Shown here piece by piece: positions 1-7,108 of a stretch of 11,156 bases of DNA. Location: assembly GCA_937934385.1 (NCBI GenBank), contig CALGZV010000210.1, forward strand, positions 1-11,156. Reading direction: 5' to 3'. The stretch is from an uncultured Clostridia bacterium. Its GTDB lineage: Bacteria; Bacillota; Clostridia; Oscillospirales; CAG-272. The position numbers and the translations under genes were made by a program. Each line of letters begins with the position of its first letter. Within the stretch, counting starts at the first letter, position 1. The notes below the pieces were generated by a model. The model ran no database searches. It was not told the DNA's origin and worked only from the letters and a program-made list of their open reading frames with translations.

Positions 1-1180
1 TATCGTAGAATCGTGAGGCAAGTGCTGCAACAGTGGATTTTCCGGATCCGGTACTTCCTATAAAGCCTGCAGTCTCTCCTGCTTTTACAGAAAAGCTGAT
101 TTTGTCGACCGACGGCTCTCCGGCGCTCGGATATGAAAATGTCACGTTTTCAAAATTAAGAACCTCAGATTTTGAATCAAATTCCGAAAGCGTTTTTACA
201 GCATCTGCAGACGCACGCTTGTCCGTGACTGACGGCTCTGTTTCAAACACTTCGTTTACGCGTACCGCGCTTGCTTCGGCTTTTGTAAAAGTAACAACAA
301 GATTTGCAACGACTACAAGTGCAAGCATCATCTGAGTGATATAACTTACGAGCGCAACGACTTCTCCCTGGGAGAGACTTCCTGCGTTTACGCGGACTGC
401 TCCTGCACCGAGAAGTACCGCGATAGCGATATTCATTATTATACATGTAAGCGGATCGAGCAGACCGGAAACCGCGCCGGAGGTGCGGTAAAGCGCAGAC
501 ATTTCTTCGCTTTTGTCCCTGAAACGCTTTTCTTCGCGTGACTGGCCGCGGAAAGCGCGTATTACCCGCACGCCGACGAGATTTTCCGATACAATCTGTG
601 CGGTGCGGTCAAGCTGTCGGCGCATCTTTGAAAACATAGGTATAGTTCTGCTCATGACGAGGTAAAGTACAAGAAGCACAAGCGGAGTTGCCGTTAAAAC
701 TATGAGAGACAGACGGGGATCGATAAAAAATGTCATTATTATAGATCCGATCGCAAGAAACGGCGCTCTGATAACAAGTCTTATCAGCATTGCCGCCGCA
801 AGCTGAAGCTGATTTATATCTGCTGTATATCTTGTGACAAGCGAGTCGGTTCCGAACCGGTCTATTTCAGCATGTGAAAATGTCATGACGTGAGAAAAAA
901 ATGCATGACGCATACGCGTACCTGTATTTTGCGACGCAATTGATGCAAAACGCTGGCATACGAGAGTGCTTGACAAACCTGTTACCGCAAGTATAATAAG
1001 CGTTATTCCGCACCTTATAACAACATTTTTGTTGTCACATCTTACTCCGTCATCTATCATTGATGCGATCACGAGCGGAACGATAAGCTCAAAGATCGCT
1101 TCCAGAAGCTTGAACATCGGTCCGAGAATAACTTCTTTTTTATTTTCGGATAAGAAGTGCCGTAATTTCCACATTGCCAT
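1..1180 (-). CDS. ABC exporter, fused permease and ATPase (3' end missing)
   Basis: This is the first 393 codons of a half-size ABC exporter that would pump a substrate, drug, lipid or peptide out across the cytoplasmic membrane as a dimer. Residues about 15-300 form the ABC-type membrane domain: a first hydrophobic segment near 18-43, more near 55-75, 133-175 and 245-295, and the coupling stretch TDSLVTRYTADINQ near 111-124. The nucleotide-binding domain starts near 338 with an aromatic A-loop (FSY, 348-350) and Walker A GSTGSGKST at 375-383. The signature motif, Walker B and H-loop lie beyond the window edge. The ATG at 1180 is preceded by AAAAGGA; a second in-frame ATG lies two codons downstream. 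Exporters of this type are often paired with a second ABC gene just downstream, which would be off the left edge. Substrate unknown. The family call is firm. Confidence 0.9.
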   Translation of the reverse strand, partial: MAMWKLRHFLSENKKEVILGPMFKLLEAIFELIVPLVIASMIDDGVRCDNKNVVIRCGITLIILAVTGLSSTLVCQRFASIASQNTGTRMRHAFFSHVMTFSHAEIDRFGTDSLVTRYTADINQLQLAAAMLIRLVIRAPFLAIGSIIMTFFIDPRLSLIVLTATPLVLLVLYLVMSRTIPMFSKMRRQLDRTAQIVSENLVGVRVIRAFRGQSREEKRFRDKSEEMSALYRTSGAVSGLLDPLTCIIMNIAIAVLLGAGAVRVNAGSLSQGEVVALVSYITQMMLALVVVANLVVTFTKAEASAVRVNEVFETEPSVTDKRASADAVKTLSEFDSKSEVLNFENVTFSYPSAGEPSVDKISFSVKAGETAGFIGSTGSGKSTVAALASRFYD

Positions 1181-1239
1181 GTCAGATATATCCTTTTCGT
1201 CTGAGTGTGTATAATTTTTATTTTATATAATAAATTTAC

Positions 1240-1272
1240 CGAATTATTCTATCATATTTTATTGATATAAAC
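1240..1272 (-). promoter_or_regulatory. Possible promoter of the ABC exporter
   Basis: On the minus strand an extended -10 element, TGA followed by TAGAAT, lies at 1254-1246, about 66 bases upstream of the exporter start codon. The -35 region is poor. The intergenic stretch is very AT-rich, so other -10-like hexamers occur and the choice is tentative. Confidence 0.35.
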
Positions 1273-1296
1273 ATCGAGCTATATATTTACATTATG

Positions 1297-1334
1297 TTAA
1301 TATTTTATGACGCGATTTATGATAAAATCGAATT
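1297..1334 (+). promoter_or_regulatory. Possible extended -10 promoter giving a leaderless rlmD mRNA
   Basis: TGA-TAAAAT (1320-1328) reads as an extended -10 element. Initiation about 7 bases downstream would fall at or next to A1335 of the rlmD start codon. An overlapping alternative, TATGAT at 1318-1323, would leave only about 5 leader bases. No good -35 is seen (TTAATA at 1297-1302 is at a short spacing), and no Shine-Dalgarno lies between here and the ATG. Confidence 0.4.
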
Positions 1335-2729
1335 ATGAAAAAATATAATAATGAAACAGTATCGGTTGAAATAACCGATATGAATAATCTCGGACACGGA
1401 ATTGCACGCTGTGGCGGCAAGGTAATGTTCGTGCAGCACGGCGTTGACGGAGATAAAGCGGATGTACAGATCATAAAGCATACTTCCGGTTATGATATTG
1501 CAAGGATCGAGCGGCTTACCGAGCCGTCGCAGTACCGGGCGCCGGATAGCTGCGCGGCGTCTCGCAGATGCGGAGGCTGTGTTTATTCCGGAATTACATA
1601 CGAACACGAGCTTGAGCTTAAGCGGCGCATTGTTGAAAGTGAGTTCAGAAAAGCCGGACTTTCGGATGTTAGCGTTTCTGCTACAGTATCTGCCGGTAAG
1701 TGTACAGGATACAGAAATAAAATACAGCTTCCGGTCGACAGAGATAAAAACGGGAAAACGGTGATGGGATATTATGCGAAAAGATCGCATGATATAATTC
1801 CGTGTACAGGCTGCGGACTGTCATCTCCGCATGTGAGCGGCATAGACGAATATGTGCGCTTATATATCGAACGTGCCGGATGGACTGAAGTAAGACATTT
1901 GTATATGCGCTGCGGTACGAATTCGTCCGGAACCGTGCGGGTATCGGTATGCCTTGTTGCGCGCTCGCGCCCTGACGGCGTTGAGGCATTCGCCCGGACG
2001 CTGACGGAGCTTTTTCCGCAGATCAGCGGAGTTTTGCTTAATTATAACGCAGAGGATACGAATGTTATACTCGGTAAACGGTATGAGACTTTAGCAGGGG
2101 AAGCGGATATCGTAGATTGTATATGCGGTCTTGATTTCAGAATATCTCCGACGTCGTTTTATCAGGTAAACCGCGATGCTGCCGAGCTTGCTTATAAGAT
2201 CATCGCCGAAAAAGCTGCCTTGAAGCCGGGAGACCGGCTGCTTGATCTGTATTGCGGAATCGGTACTATAGGACTTTGCACAGCGTCGATGTGCAGCGGA
2301 ATATCTCTGACCGGCATTGAAATAGTTCCTGAGGCAGTTGAAAATGCAAAAATGAATGCCGCGTCGAACGGATTTAACGTTACAACACTTTCCGATATTG
2401 AAAACGGAGAAAGAGGCAGAGAAGGTGATATTTCAAAAGCTGCTTTCGCATGTATGGATGCTAAGGATATCGGAATCGGAATATATGATGTTATTATAGT
2501 TGATCCTCCGAGAAAGGGATGTTCGGAGGAGCTTATCGAAAAGATTGATGAATTTTCGCGAGGAGGGGCGGAGAGGATCGTGTACATGTCGTGTAATCCG
2601 GCAACCCTTGCCCGCGACGCCGCTCTGCTTTATAAAAAAGGTTTTGTGATAGACGGAGACGCTGTCCCGATAGATATGTTTCCGCGTACCGGGCATGTTG
2701 AGACGGTAGCGGTATTTTCTAAAAAATAA
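1335..2729 (+). CDS. rlmD: 23S rRNA (uracil-5-)-methyltransferase, RlmD/RlmCD family
   Basis: This SAM-dependent enzyme makes 5-methyluridine in 23S rRNA (U1939 by RlmD in E. coli; U747 and U1939 by RlmCD in Bacillus). The 464 residues match the usual family length. Residues 1-60 fit a TRAM RNA-binding domain. C73, C79, C82 and C157 match the CX5CGxC...C ligands of the 4Fe-4S cluster. FYQVN (275-279) and DLYCGIGT (304-311) form the SAM-binding region. DPPRKGC (390-396) and YMSCNPATLARD (417-428) carry the rest of the active site, with C420 as the nucleophile and E456 in HVET as the likely general base. The frame is closed by a stop just upstream, so ATG 1335 is the first available start, yet it has no Shine-Dalgarno. 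Next on the same strand, 22 bases on, is the lipase gene. One enzyme may serve both rRNA sites, so the symbol follows annotation custom. Confidence 0.93.
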   Translation: MKKYNNETVSVEITDMNNLGHGIARCGGKVMFVQHGVDGDKADVQIIKHTSGYDIARIERLTEPSQYRAPDSCAASRRCGGCVYSGITYEHELELKRRIVESEFRKAGLSDVSVSATVSAGKCTGYRNKIQLPVDRDKNGKTVMGYYAKRSHDIIPCTGCGLSSPHVSGIDEYVRLYIERAGWTEVRHLYMRCGTNSSGTVRVSVCLVARSRPDGVEAFARTLTELFPQISGVLLNYNAEDTNVILGKRYETLAGEADIVDCICGLDFRISPTSFYQVNRDAAELAYKIIAEKAALKPGDRLLDLYCGIGTIGLCTASMCSGISLTGIEIVPEAVENAKMNAASNGFNVTTLSDIENGERGREGDISKAAFACMDAKDIGIGIYDVIIVDPPRKGCSEELIEKIDEFSRGGAERIVYMSCNPATLARDAALLYKKGFVIDGDAVPIDMFPRTGHVETVAVFSKK

Positions 2730-2751
2730 AGCTTTTTAGGAGATGACTCGT

Positions 2752-3564
2752 ATGTGTAAGAATTTAAAATATCCTTTGCTATTGGTTCACGGTATGGGAT
2801 TCAGAGACAGAAAACATATACGTTATTGGGGGAGAATTCCTGAGAAACTTGAGGAAAACGGCTGCAGTGTCTATTATGGAAATCAGGATGCAAACGGATC
2901 GGTCATATCAAACGGTAAATTTTTGGCAGAAAGAGTCAAAGAGATAATAGAGGAGACCGGGGCGGACAAGCTGAATGTCATTGCGCATTCCAAAGGCGGT
3001 CTTGATATGCGGTATGCAATTTCATCACTGGGTATATCGGATCGTATTGCATCGCTTACTACTATTAGTACACCGCACAATGGCTCTTTAACTGTTGACA
3101 GGTTGCTTAAGCTTCCGAAGTTTGTAGCTAAAATTGTGACGTCATGTTCGGATTTGTGGTTGAGAATATGCGGTGATAAGAATCCCAATACATACGATGT
3201 TATTCAGTCATTGACGACTGATGCGGCAGAAGTGTTTAACAGTAATAATCCTGATGTGCCAGGTGTTTATTATCAAAGCTACGCATTTATTATGAAACAT
3301 GTTTGGAGTGACATGCTTATGATTGTACCGGGAACTGTGGTAAAATTTTTTGAAGGTCCGAACGACGGATTGCTTGCACCGAGAGCAACGGAATGGACAA
3401 ACTTTCGGGGAATAGTCACAAGCAATTCCGGTAGAGGAATCTCACATTGTGATCAAGTTGATTTGCGGCGAAGAAGAATGACGCGCAAACAAGGTGACGG
3501 AATTAAGGATATAACCGATTTTTATATTAATATTGTTAAAGATCTCTGCGAAAGAGGCTTTTAA
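2752..3564 (+). CDS. Alpha/beta-fold lipase or esterase
   Basis: This is a 270-residue cytoplasmic serine hydrolase of the triacylglycerol lipase/esterase type. The oxyanion region LLVHGMG is at 10-16 and the nucleophile elbow AHSKGG at 78-83, with Ser80. PNDGLL near 203-208 supplies the probable acid Asp205, and SHCDQVD near 231-237 the probable His232. The order and spacing fit the alpha/beta hydrolase triad. STPHNGS after strand 6 is also typical of lipases in this group. No signal peptide is seen, so an intracellular role is more likely than secreted lipase. An upstream ATG at 2743 directly abuts AGGAG (2738-2742); the ATG at 2752, 9 bases after AGGAG, is chosen. The gene begins 22 bases after rlmD and may be co-transcribed with it. 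The true substrate is unknown. Confidence 0.85.
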   Translation: MCKNLKYPLLLVHGMGFRDRKHIRYWGRIPEKLEENGCSVYYGNQDANGSVISNGKFLAERVKEIIEETGADKLNVIAHSKGGLDMRYAISSLGISDRIASLTTISTPHNGSLTVDRLLKLPKFVAKIVTSCSDLWLRICGDKNPNTYDVIQSLTTDAAEVFNSNNPDVPGVYYQSYAFIMKHVWSDMLMIVPGTVVKFFEGPNDGLLAPRATEWTNFRGIVTSNSGRGISHCDQVDLRRRRMTRKQGDGIKDITDFYINIVKDLCERGF

Positions 3565-3727
3565 TAATAAATTTGCAGACAATCATCGTCTTTGCTTTTA
3601 GTCTGTTTGGCTTTTATATAAATATTTCAGAGAGATCGGTTTTTTATTTCTTGTATTTGTTACGAATAAAAATTGTCTGTAGATAGTCAGACGGAATTTT
3701 AAAAATTTGGGAACCGGAGATGATTAT
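3565..3727 (+). other. Gap between lipase and EamA genes
   Basis: These 163 AT-rich bases hold no gene. CAGACAAT (3576-3583) and ATTGTCTG (3672-3679) are perfect inverted copies 88 bases apart, which could be chance. A short AGAC/GTCT hairpin followed by a T-rich stretch near 3577-3600 could be a weak terminator of the lipase. No clear Zur-type palindrome and no convincing promoter are seen before the transporter genes. Confidence 0.4.
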
Positions 3728-4138
3728 ATGTGGCTTGTTCTTGCATTGCTTTCATCGCTTTTTGCTGCACTTACCACGATATTGGCCAAGGTCGGTATAA
3801 CAGGCGTGAAATCCGAACTGGCGACGGCTATAAGAACGGCAGTTGTTCTTATCATGTCATGGGGAATGGTCTTTTTAACCGGGGCGCAGAGCGGAATTTC
3901 AGGTATAGATAAAAAGGGCTGGATATTCCTTATTCTGTCTGGACTCGCGACGGGCGCTTCATGGCTTTGCTATTACCGAGCGGTACAGATCGGTGACGTA
4001 TCCAAGGTCGTGCCGATAGACAAGCTGAGCGTTATATTTACAATTCTGCTTGCCGCGGCATTTTTGGGAGAAAAAATAACGGTAAAGAATTTTTTCGGCA
4101 TGGCTTTTATCGCATGCGGAACACTCTTGATGCTTTAA
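3728..4138 (+). CDS. Single-domain EamA family membrane transporter
   Basis: This 136-residue integral membrane protein is made of one EamA (DMT superfamily) repeat. Five hydrophobic segments are visible: about 2-20, 33-52, 64-84, 98-113 and 119-136. Family hallmarks are the CYYRAVQIGDVSKVVPIDKLSV stretch (near 81-102; the -ALQxGxxSxVxPI- motif of EamA proteins) and FLGEKITVKNFFGMAFIACG near the end. Full DMT transporters carry two such repeats, so this half-size form must dimerise if it transports anything. Transport of a small metabolite is a family-level guess. An in-frame TTG at 3707 lies upstream, but ATG 3728 has GGAG (3716-3719) eight bases ahead and starts directly at the first membrane helix. 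It is followed after 27 bases by the zinc-importer ATPase. Confidence 0.85.
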   Translation: MWLVLALLSSLFAALTTILAKVGITGVKSELATAIRTAVVLIMSWGMVFLTGAQSGISGIDKKGWIFLILSGLATGASWLCYYRAVQIGDVSKVVPIDKLSVIFTILLAAAFLGEKITVKNFFGMAFIACGTLLML

Positions 4139-4165
4139 TTTAAAAATAATACGGGAACGGATATT

Positions 4166-4876
4166 ATGGCACTTATTGAATGTAAAGATCTGTCCTTCGC
4201 TTATGAGGGCAGAACGATCGTCTCTGAGCTTAACTTTGAGGTGAACGCCGGAGATTATTTATGTATATTCGGGGAGAACGGCTCCGGTAAAAGCACACTT
4301 ATAAAGGGACTTCTCGGACTCAAAGCGCCGATGAGCGGAACGATAACATACGGTGACGGACTTGCGGGAAATGAGATCGGATACCTGCCGCAGCAGACCG
4401 GCGTACAGCGTAATTTTCCCGCGTCGGTTAAGGAGGTAGTTCTGTCAGGAACGATAGGAAAAAGTCCGCTAAGACCGTTTTATTCTGCGGCTGAAAAACG
4501 CCGTGCAGAAGAAAATATGTCAAGACTCGGTATAGCCGGATTGTCAAACAGATGTTACAGAGAATTGTCGGGCGGACAGCAGCAGCGTGTGCTTCTTGCA
4601 AGAGCGCTTTGTGCAACAAAACGTCTGATCCTGCTTGACGAGCCTGTTTCGGGACTCGATCCGATAGTTACGGCTGAAATGTACAGACTTATAAAGACGC
4701 TGAACCGTGAGGACGGTATAACTGTAATAATGGTTTCGCACGATATACACGGAGTTGTCGATGATGCCACACATATCATGCATATGAGCGGTAAGCCCTT
4801 ATTTTTCGGCACTTCTTCAGATTATATAAAAAGCGATATCGGAAAGATCTTCCTCTGCGGTGAGCATCATGCATAG
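4166..4876 (+). CDS. znuC: Metal ABC transporter ATPase (ZnuC-like)
   Basis: This 236-residue ATPase would energise uptake of zinc or manganese through the membrane protein encoded next to it. Walker A GENGSGKST is at 36-44, the Q-loop PQQ at 75-77, the signature LSGGQQQR at 134-141, Walker B LILLDEP with the D-loop SGLD at 154-165, and the H-loop His192 in SHD. The size and the pairing with an ABC-3 permease fit ZnuC/MntB/TroB proteins. The start ATG 4166 has only a weak purine-rich site (GGGAACGG). The final codons overlap the start of the permease gene, so the two are translationally coupled. Zinc versus manganese cannot be settled from the sequence; the symbol is by family. Confidence 0.88.
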   Translation: MALIECKDLSFAYEGRTIVSELNFEVNAGDYLCIFGENGSGKSTLIKGLLGLKAPMSGTITYGDGLAGNEIGYLPQQTGVQRNFPASVKEVVLSGTIGKSPLRPFYSAAEKRRAEENMSRLGIAGLSNRCYRELSGGQQQRVLLARALCATKRLILLDEPVSGLDPIVTAEMYRLIKTLNREDGITVIMVSHDIHGVVDDATHIMHMSGKPLFFGTSSDYIKSDIGKIFLCGEHHA

Positions 4877-5696
4877 TGTATTGCTTTCTCTTTTTACTTA
4901 TAAATTTGCCGCGAGAGCGATATTTGCCGGTACGGCAGTGTCATTATGTGCGGCGTTGATAGGCGTTGTATTGACACTCAGACGCAGTTCGATGCTCGGT
5001 GACGGACTTTCACATACTGCATTTGCCGCAGTCGTAATAGCGGCGGCAACCGGTTGGTCTCCGTATTGGGCGAGCCTGATCATCACACTTGCGGCGGCGT
5101 TTTTCATTCTCAGGGTCAAGCCGGGACATGGCGGAGATACTGCTGTTGCGGTAATTTCGGTCAGCTCGCTTGCTGTCGGTATGTTGGTTATATCGCAAAA
5201 TTCTGGACTTAATGTTAATATGAATGAGTATCTTTTCGGAAGCATACTCTCTATGAGCCGTACCGATGTTTTTGTTGCTATCGGGCTTTCGGTATTTGTA
5301 CTTGCGGTGTTTTTGCTGTGCCGCAGGGTTATTTTCAGCATGACTTTTGACGAGGGCTTTTGCAAAGCGTGCGGCGTAAAAACGGAGTTTTATAAAAATC
5401 TTATTGCGGTACTTACTGCGGTTATCGTTGTTATGGGCATGCGGATAGTCGGTGCGTTACTGATGACGAATCTGCTGATATATCCGGCTGTTTCTTCTAT
5501 GAAGCTTCTTCGGAGCTTTAAAGGAGTTCTGATATGCTCTGCCTGCGTGTCGGTATTCTGTTTTCTTTTGGGAATTGTTACATCCTGCGTACTCGGTACA
5601 CCTGCCGGAGCAGGTATTGTTGTTATGAATATTATTGTTTATGCTGTTGTATCTGTGTTTAATGCAGTTTCAGGCAGAATACACATGCATACGTAA
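4869..5696 (+). CDS. znuB: Metal ABC transporter permease (ZnuB-like, ABC-3 family)
   Basis: This 275-residue polytopic membrane protein is the channel of the metal importer. At least seven hydrophobic segments run from residue 15 to the C-terminus. The ABC-3 family stretch RRSSMLGDGLSHTAFA lies at about 38-53, and the late motif RIVGALLMTNLLIYPA precedes the last helices. ATG 4869 is chosen because GGTGA (4859-4863) sits five bases ahead; an in-frame GTG at 4860 is the alternative and would add three residues. The gene overlaps the end of the ATPase gene by 8 bases. No gene for the extracellular metal-binding lipoprotein (ZnuA) and no Zur/Fur regulator gene is in the window, so the importer depends on a partner elsewhere or off-window. 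Confidence 0.88.
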   Translation: MHSVLLSLFTYKFAARAIFAGTAVSLCAALIGVVLTLRRSSMLGDGLSHTAFAAVVIAAATGWSPYWASLIITLAAAFFILRVKPGHGGDTAVAVISVSSLAVGMLVISQNSGLNVNMNEYLFGSILSMSRTDVFVAIGLSVFVLAVFLLCRRVIFSMTFDEGFCKACGVKTEFYKNLIAVLTAVIVVMGMRIVGALLMTNLLIYPAVSSMKLLRSFKGVLICSACVSVFCFLLGIVTSCVLGTPAGAGIVVMNIIVYAVVSVFNAVSGRIHMHT

Positions 5697-5775
5697 AACA
5701 AACTGTATTGATTTCACAGGAATTATGTTTGTATCGTGAGGATATTCGGTTGTGTAATTAACTGTCAGTAAAATA

Positions 5776-5809
5776 AAAAATCAGCCTATACGGCTGATTT
5801 TTGTTTTAA
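5776..5809. terminator. Bidirectional rho-independent terminator
   Basis: An 11-bp perfect stem, AAAAATCAGCC (5776-5786) and GGCTGATTTTT (5792-5802), encloses a 5-base loop. It is followed by T-rich sequence on both strands. It ends the metal-transporter transcript on the plus strand and can stop the convergent hydrolase transcript on the minus strand. Confidence 0.9.
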
Positions 5810-5933
5810 AATATGTTTGGCTTTATTGATTAAGTTTTTTATAAGTAATGAAATAAAGAAAAAATGTATCCCATAGCATGTGATTCTTTTTGTTGGCATA
5901 TTGTACATTGAAATAATTAACCTTTTAACCATG

Positions 5934-5958
5934 CCGATTATCAGTGCCGATAAACCGG
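5934..5958 (-). terminator. Hairpin just after the alpha/beta hydrolase
   Basis: On the minus strand, four bases past the hydrolase stop codon, CCGGTTTATC and GATAATCGG pair over nine positions with one bulged T, including one G-T pair, around a 6-base loop. No T-run follows directly, so it may stabilise the mRNA 3' end rather than terminate; the bidirectional terminator lies farther downstream. Confidence 0.4.
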
Positions 5959-5961
5959 AAT

Positions 5962-6648
5962 TTATCTAATTATTTTCAAAAAGTCTTCAACCTCTTTATT
6001 GAATGTAACATATTTCTTGTTTGCAATAAAATGATTACCTCTAATAATTGATAATTTTGCATTAGGTATATTTTCCGCAATCTCTTTTGTATGGGATTCT
6101 TTAATCATATCACGACTTCCGCAAATTACGAGCGTTGGGGCTGTTATTTTTGATAATTCACTTAGTTCAATATTCGGATCATTAACCATTAAACCAAGCA
6201 TTTCAGCATTCTTTTTTGCATCGATCGATTTTGAAGCAAATCGTCTTGCTATTTTATATCCTATTTCGATTGGAATTTGTATCGAGTCTTTTACTCCTTT
6301 CGGATTCAGATTTCCACCGTTTAATATCAATGCCTTTACCTTGCTTGGGTATTTTATTGCAAATTTCATTGCTGTATTTGCTCCGTCTGAAAATCCTAAA
6401 ATAATTGAGTGTGAAATTCCAAGGCTCTCCATAAATTCGTATAAGTCGCAGGAAAATTGCTCAATCGTAAAAGGTTTCCTACCTCTTGGCGACTTACCGT
6501 GCCCCCGTGTATCCAAAGCAATCACTCTGTATCTGTCGCTGAAATAATCTATTTGATTCTTGAAATATGAGCTGTCCTCTCCGTTCCCATGCAAAAGGAT
6601 AAACGGATCTTTATTTCCTTTTTCCTGATAATATAAGGTTATATCCAT
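5962..6648 (-). CDS. Alpha/beta hydrolase
   Basis: This 228-residue soluble hydrolase has a complete set of fold motifs. The oxyanion region LLHGNGED is at 18-25, DTRGHGKS at 46-53, the nucleophile elbow GFSDGAN at 85-91 with Ser87, the acid Asp180 in CGSRD, and the base His206 in GNH. These are the standard positions for small esterase/peroxidase/C-C hydrolase-like enzymes; the substrate cannot be read from the sequence. ATG 6648 follows GAGGAAG on the minus strand at a good distance. It is transcribed toward the metal-transport genes and ends in a convergent gap. It is visibly richer in AT-ending codons (ATA, AAA, AAT) than rlmD or znuB, which suggests later acquisition. A 9-bp hairpin with a T-run lies about 80 bases upstream in its leader direction. 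Confidence 0.88.
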   Translation of the reverse strand: MDITLYYQEKGNKDPFILLHGNGEDSSYFKNQIDYFSDRYRVIALDTRGHGKSPRGRKPFTIEQFSCDLYEFMESLGISHSIILGFSDGANTAMKFAIKYPSKVKALILNGGNLNPKGVKDSIQIPIEIGYKIARRFASKSIDAKKNAEMLGLMVNDPNIELSELSKITAPTLVICGSRDMIKESHTKEIAENIPNAKLSIIRGNHFIANKKYVTFNKEVEDFLKIIR

Positions 6649-6724
6649 TTATACTTCCTCACCAATGGCGATTTATCGCATTACCTTACCGTATTTAGCT
6701 ATATAGCGTTAAAGCAGAAAATTA

Positions 6725-6773
6725 AAAAACTGCACATCTTCCTGATACTGCATCGCATCAAAATAGATGTGCA
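6725..6773 (-). terminator. Terminator-like hairpin on the minus strand
   Basis: TGCACATCT (6731-6739) and AGATGTGCA (6765-6773) form a perfect 9-bp stem with a 25-base loop. Read on the minus strand it is followed by GTTTTTT, as in an intrinsic terminator or attenuator. It precedes the alpha/beta hydrolase start by about 80 bases, so it may stop transcripts entering from the right or act as a leader attenuator. The long loop lowers confidence. Confidence 0.45.
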
Positions 6774-6847
6774 ACTACACGAAGAAATTGATAGAAAGTG
6801 AAATTACTTCAAAACAGCAGTTTTGGGGGCGGATTTTTGATTTTTGT

Positions 6848-6889
6848 GGGGTGTCGCAAGCAAAATAATGGGGTGTCAAGCGGGGTGTC
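6848..6889 (+). repeat. Three GGGGTGTC boxes
   Basis: Exact copies of GGGGTGTC lie at 6848-6855, 6870-6877 and 6882-6889, 22 and 12 bases apart, close to two and one DNA helical turns. The first two are followed by similar sequence (GCAAGC and AAGC). This spacing is what a set of protein-binding sites could look like. No known family of sites is recognised. Confidence 0.6.
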
Positions 6890-6897
6890 CCTTGACA
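6874..6897. repeat. 7-bp inverted repeat around a GGGGTGTC box
   Basis: TGTCAAG (6874-6880) and CTTGACA (6891-6897) are perfect inverted copies around a 10-base centre that itself contains GGG and CCC. Neither side has a T-run, so it is not a standard terminator. The right arm contains the -35 consensus TTGACA (6892-6897), but no good -10 lies at the right distance. Confidence 0.55.
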
Positions 6898-6971
6898 AAA
6901 AATCCCATAACGCTGTTTTTTATATGAGCAAAATGTAAGAGCGATAAGTCGGACTTGTTTACAGAATCATA

Positions 6972-7000
6972 TTGAATAAATGTTGTTTTTATGGTATAAT
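6972..7000 (+). promoter_or_regulatory. Strong promoter of the two-gene operon
   Basis: TTGAAT (6972-6977), a 17-base spacer and TATAAT (6995-7000) with an extended TG element (TGG just before it) form a good housekeeping-sigma promoter. Transcription would start near 7007, giving a leader of about 100 bases before the ATG at 7109. Confidence 0.8.
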
Positions 7001-7004
7001 TATT

Positions 7005-7023
7005 TATCGAATTTTATACGATA
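7005..7023. promoter_or_regulatory. Possible operator at the transcription start
   Basis: TATCG (7005-7009) and CGATA (7019-7023) are inverted copies separated by nine bases and sit just downstream of the -10 box, at the expected start site. The position suits a repressor site, but five-base arms can arise by chance. Confidence 0.3.
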
Positions 7024-7029
7024 GCGGTT

Positions 7030-7095
7030 ATGATTAAAGAACTTACACTTCTTGCAGGCAAATTCGATGGATATTGTAATAGGGCGCTGATATGA
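7030..7095 (+). CDS. Possible 21-residue leader peptide
   Basis: An ATG at 7030 opens a frame of 21 codons, beginning MIKELTLLAGK and ending NRALI, inside the operon leader. Its TGA (7093-7095) touches the AGGAGG that serves the next gene. That arrangement would allow translational coupling. No Shine-Dalgarno is seen ahead of it, so it could equally be untranslated, or a remnant of an older gene. Confidence 0.25.
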   Translation: MIKELTLLAGKFDGYCNRALI

Positions 7096-7108
7096 GGAGG
7101 AATATTTA

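Larger units (their letters stand above)
6649..7108. other. 460-base non-coding region between divergent genes
   Basis: No sizeable gene is seen on either strand. From left to right it holds the hydrolase ribosome binding site, a 10-bp palindrome GCTATATAGC (6698-6707) that could overlap a minus-strand -10, a 9-bp inverted repeat (6731-6773), and three GGGGTGTC boxes (6848-6889). The third box lies inside another hairpin that ends in TTGACA. A strong plus-strand promoter (6972-7000) and a short 21-codon open frame (7030-7095) follow. The density of repeats suggests regulatory DNA or the edge of an inserted element. Confidence 0.6.

Noticed and set aside
1317..1790. 157-codon open frame on the minus strand
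   Set aside because: It overlaps the rlmD coding region antisense, and its translation shows no family motif.
3565..3727. Zur box upstream of the metal-transport genes
   Set aside because: No palindrome resembling known Zur sites is seen; the CAGACAAT/ATTGTCTG pair is too widely spaced.
6892..6926. Second promoter from TTGACA at 6892
   Set aside because: No acceptable -10 lies 16-18 bases downstream; TATATG at 6921 is too far away, and TTGACA is explained by the inverted repeat.
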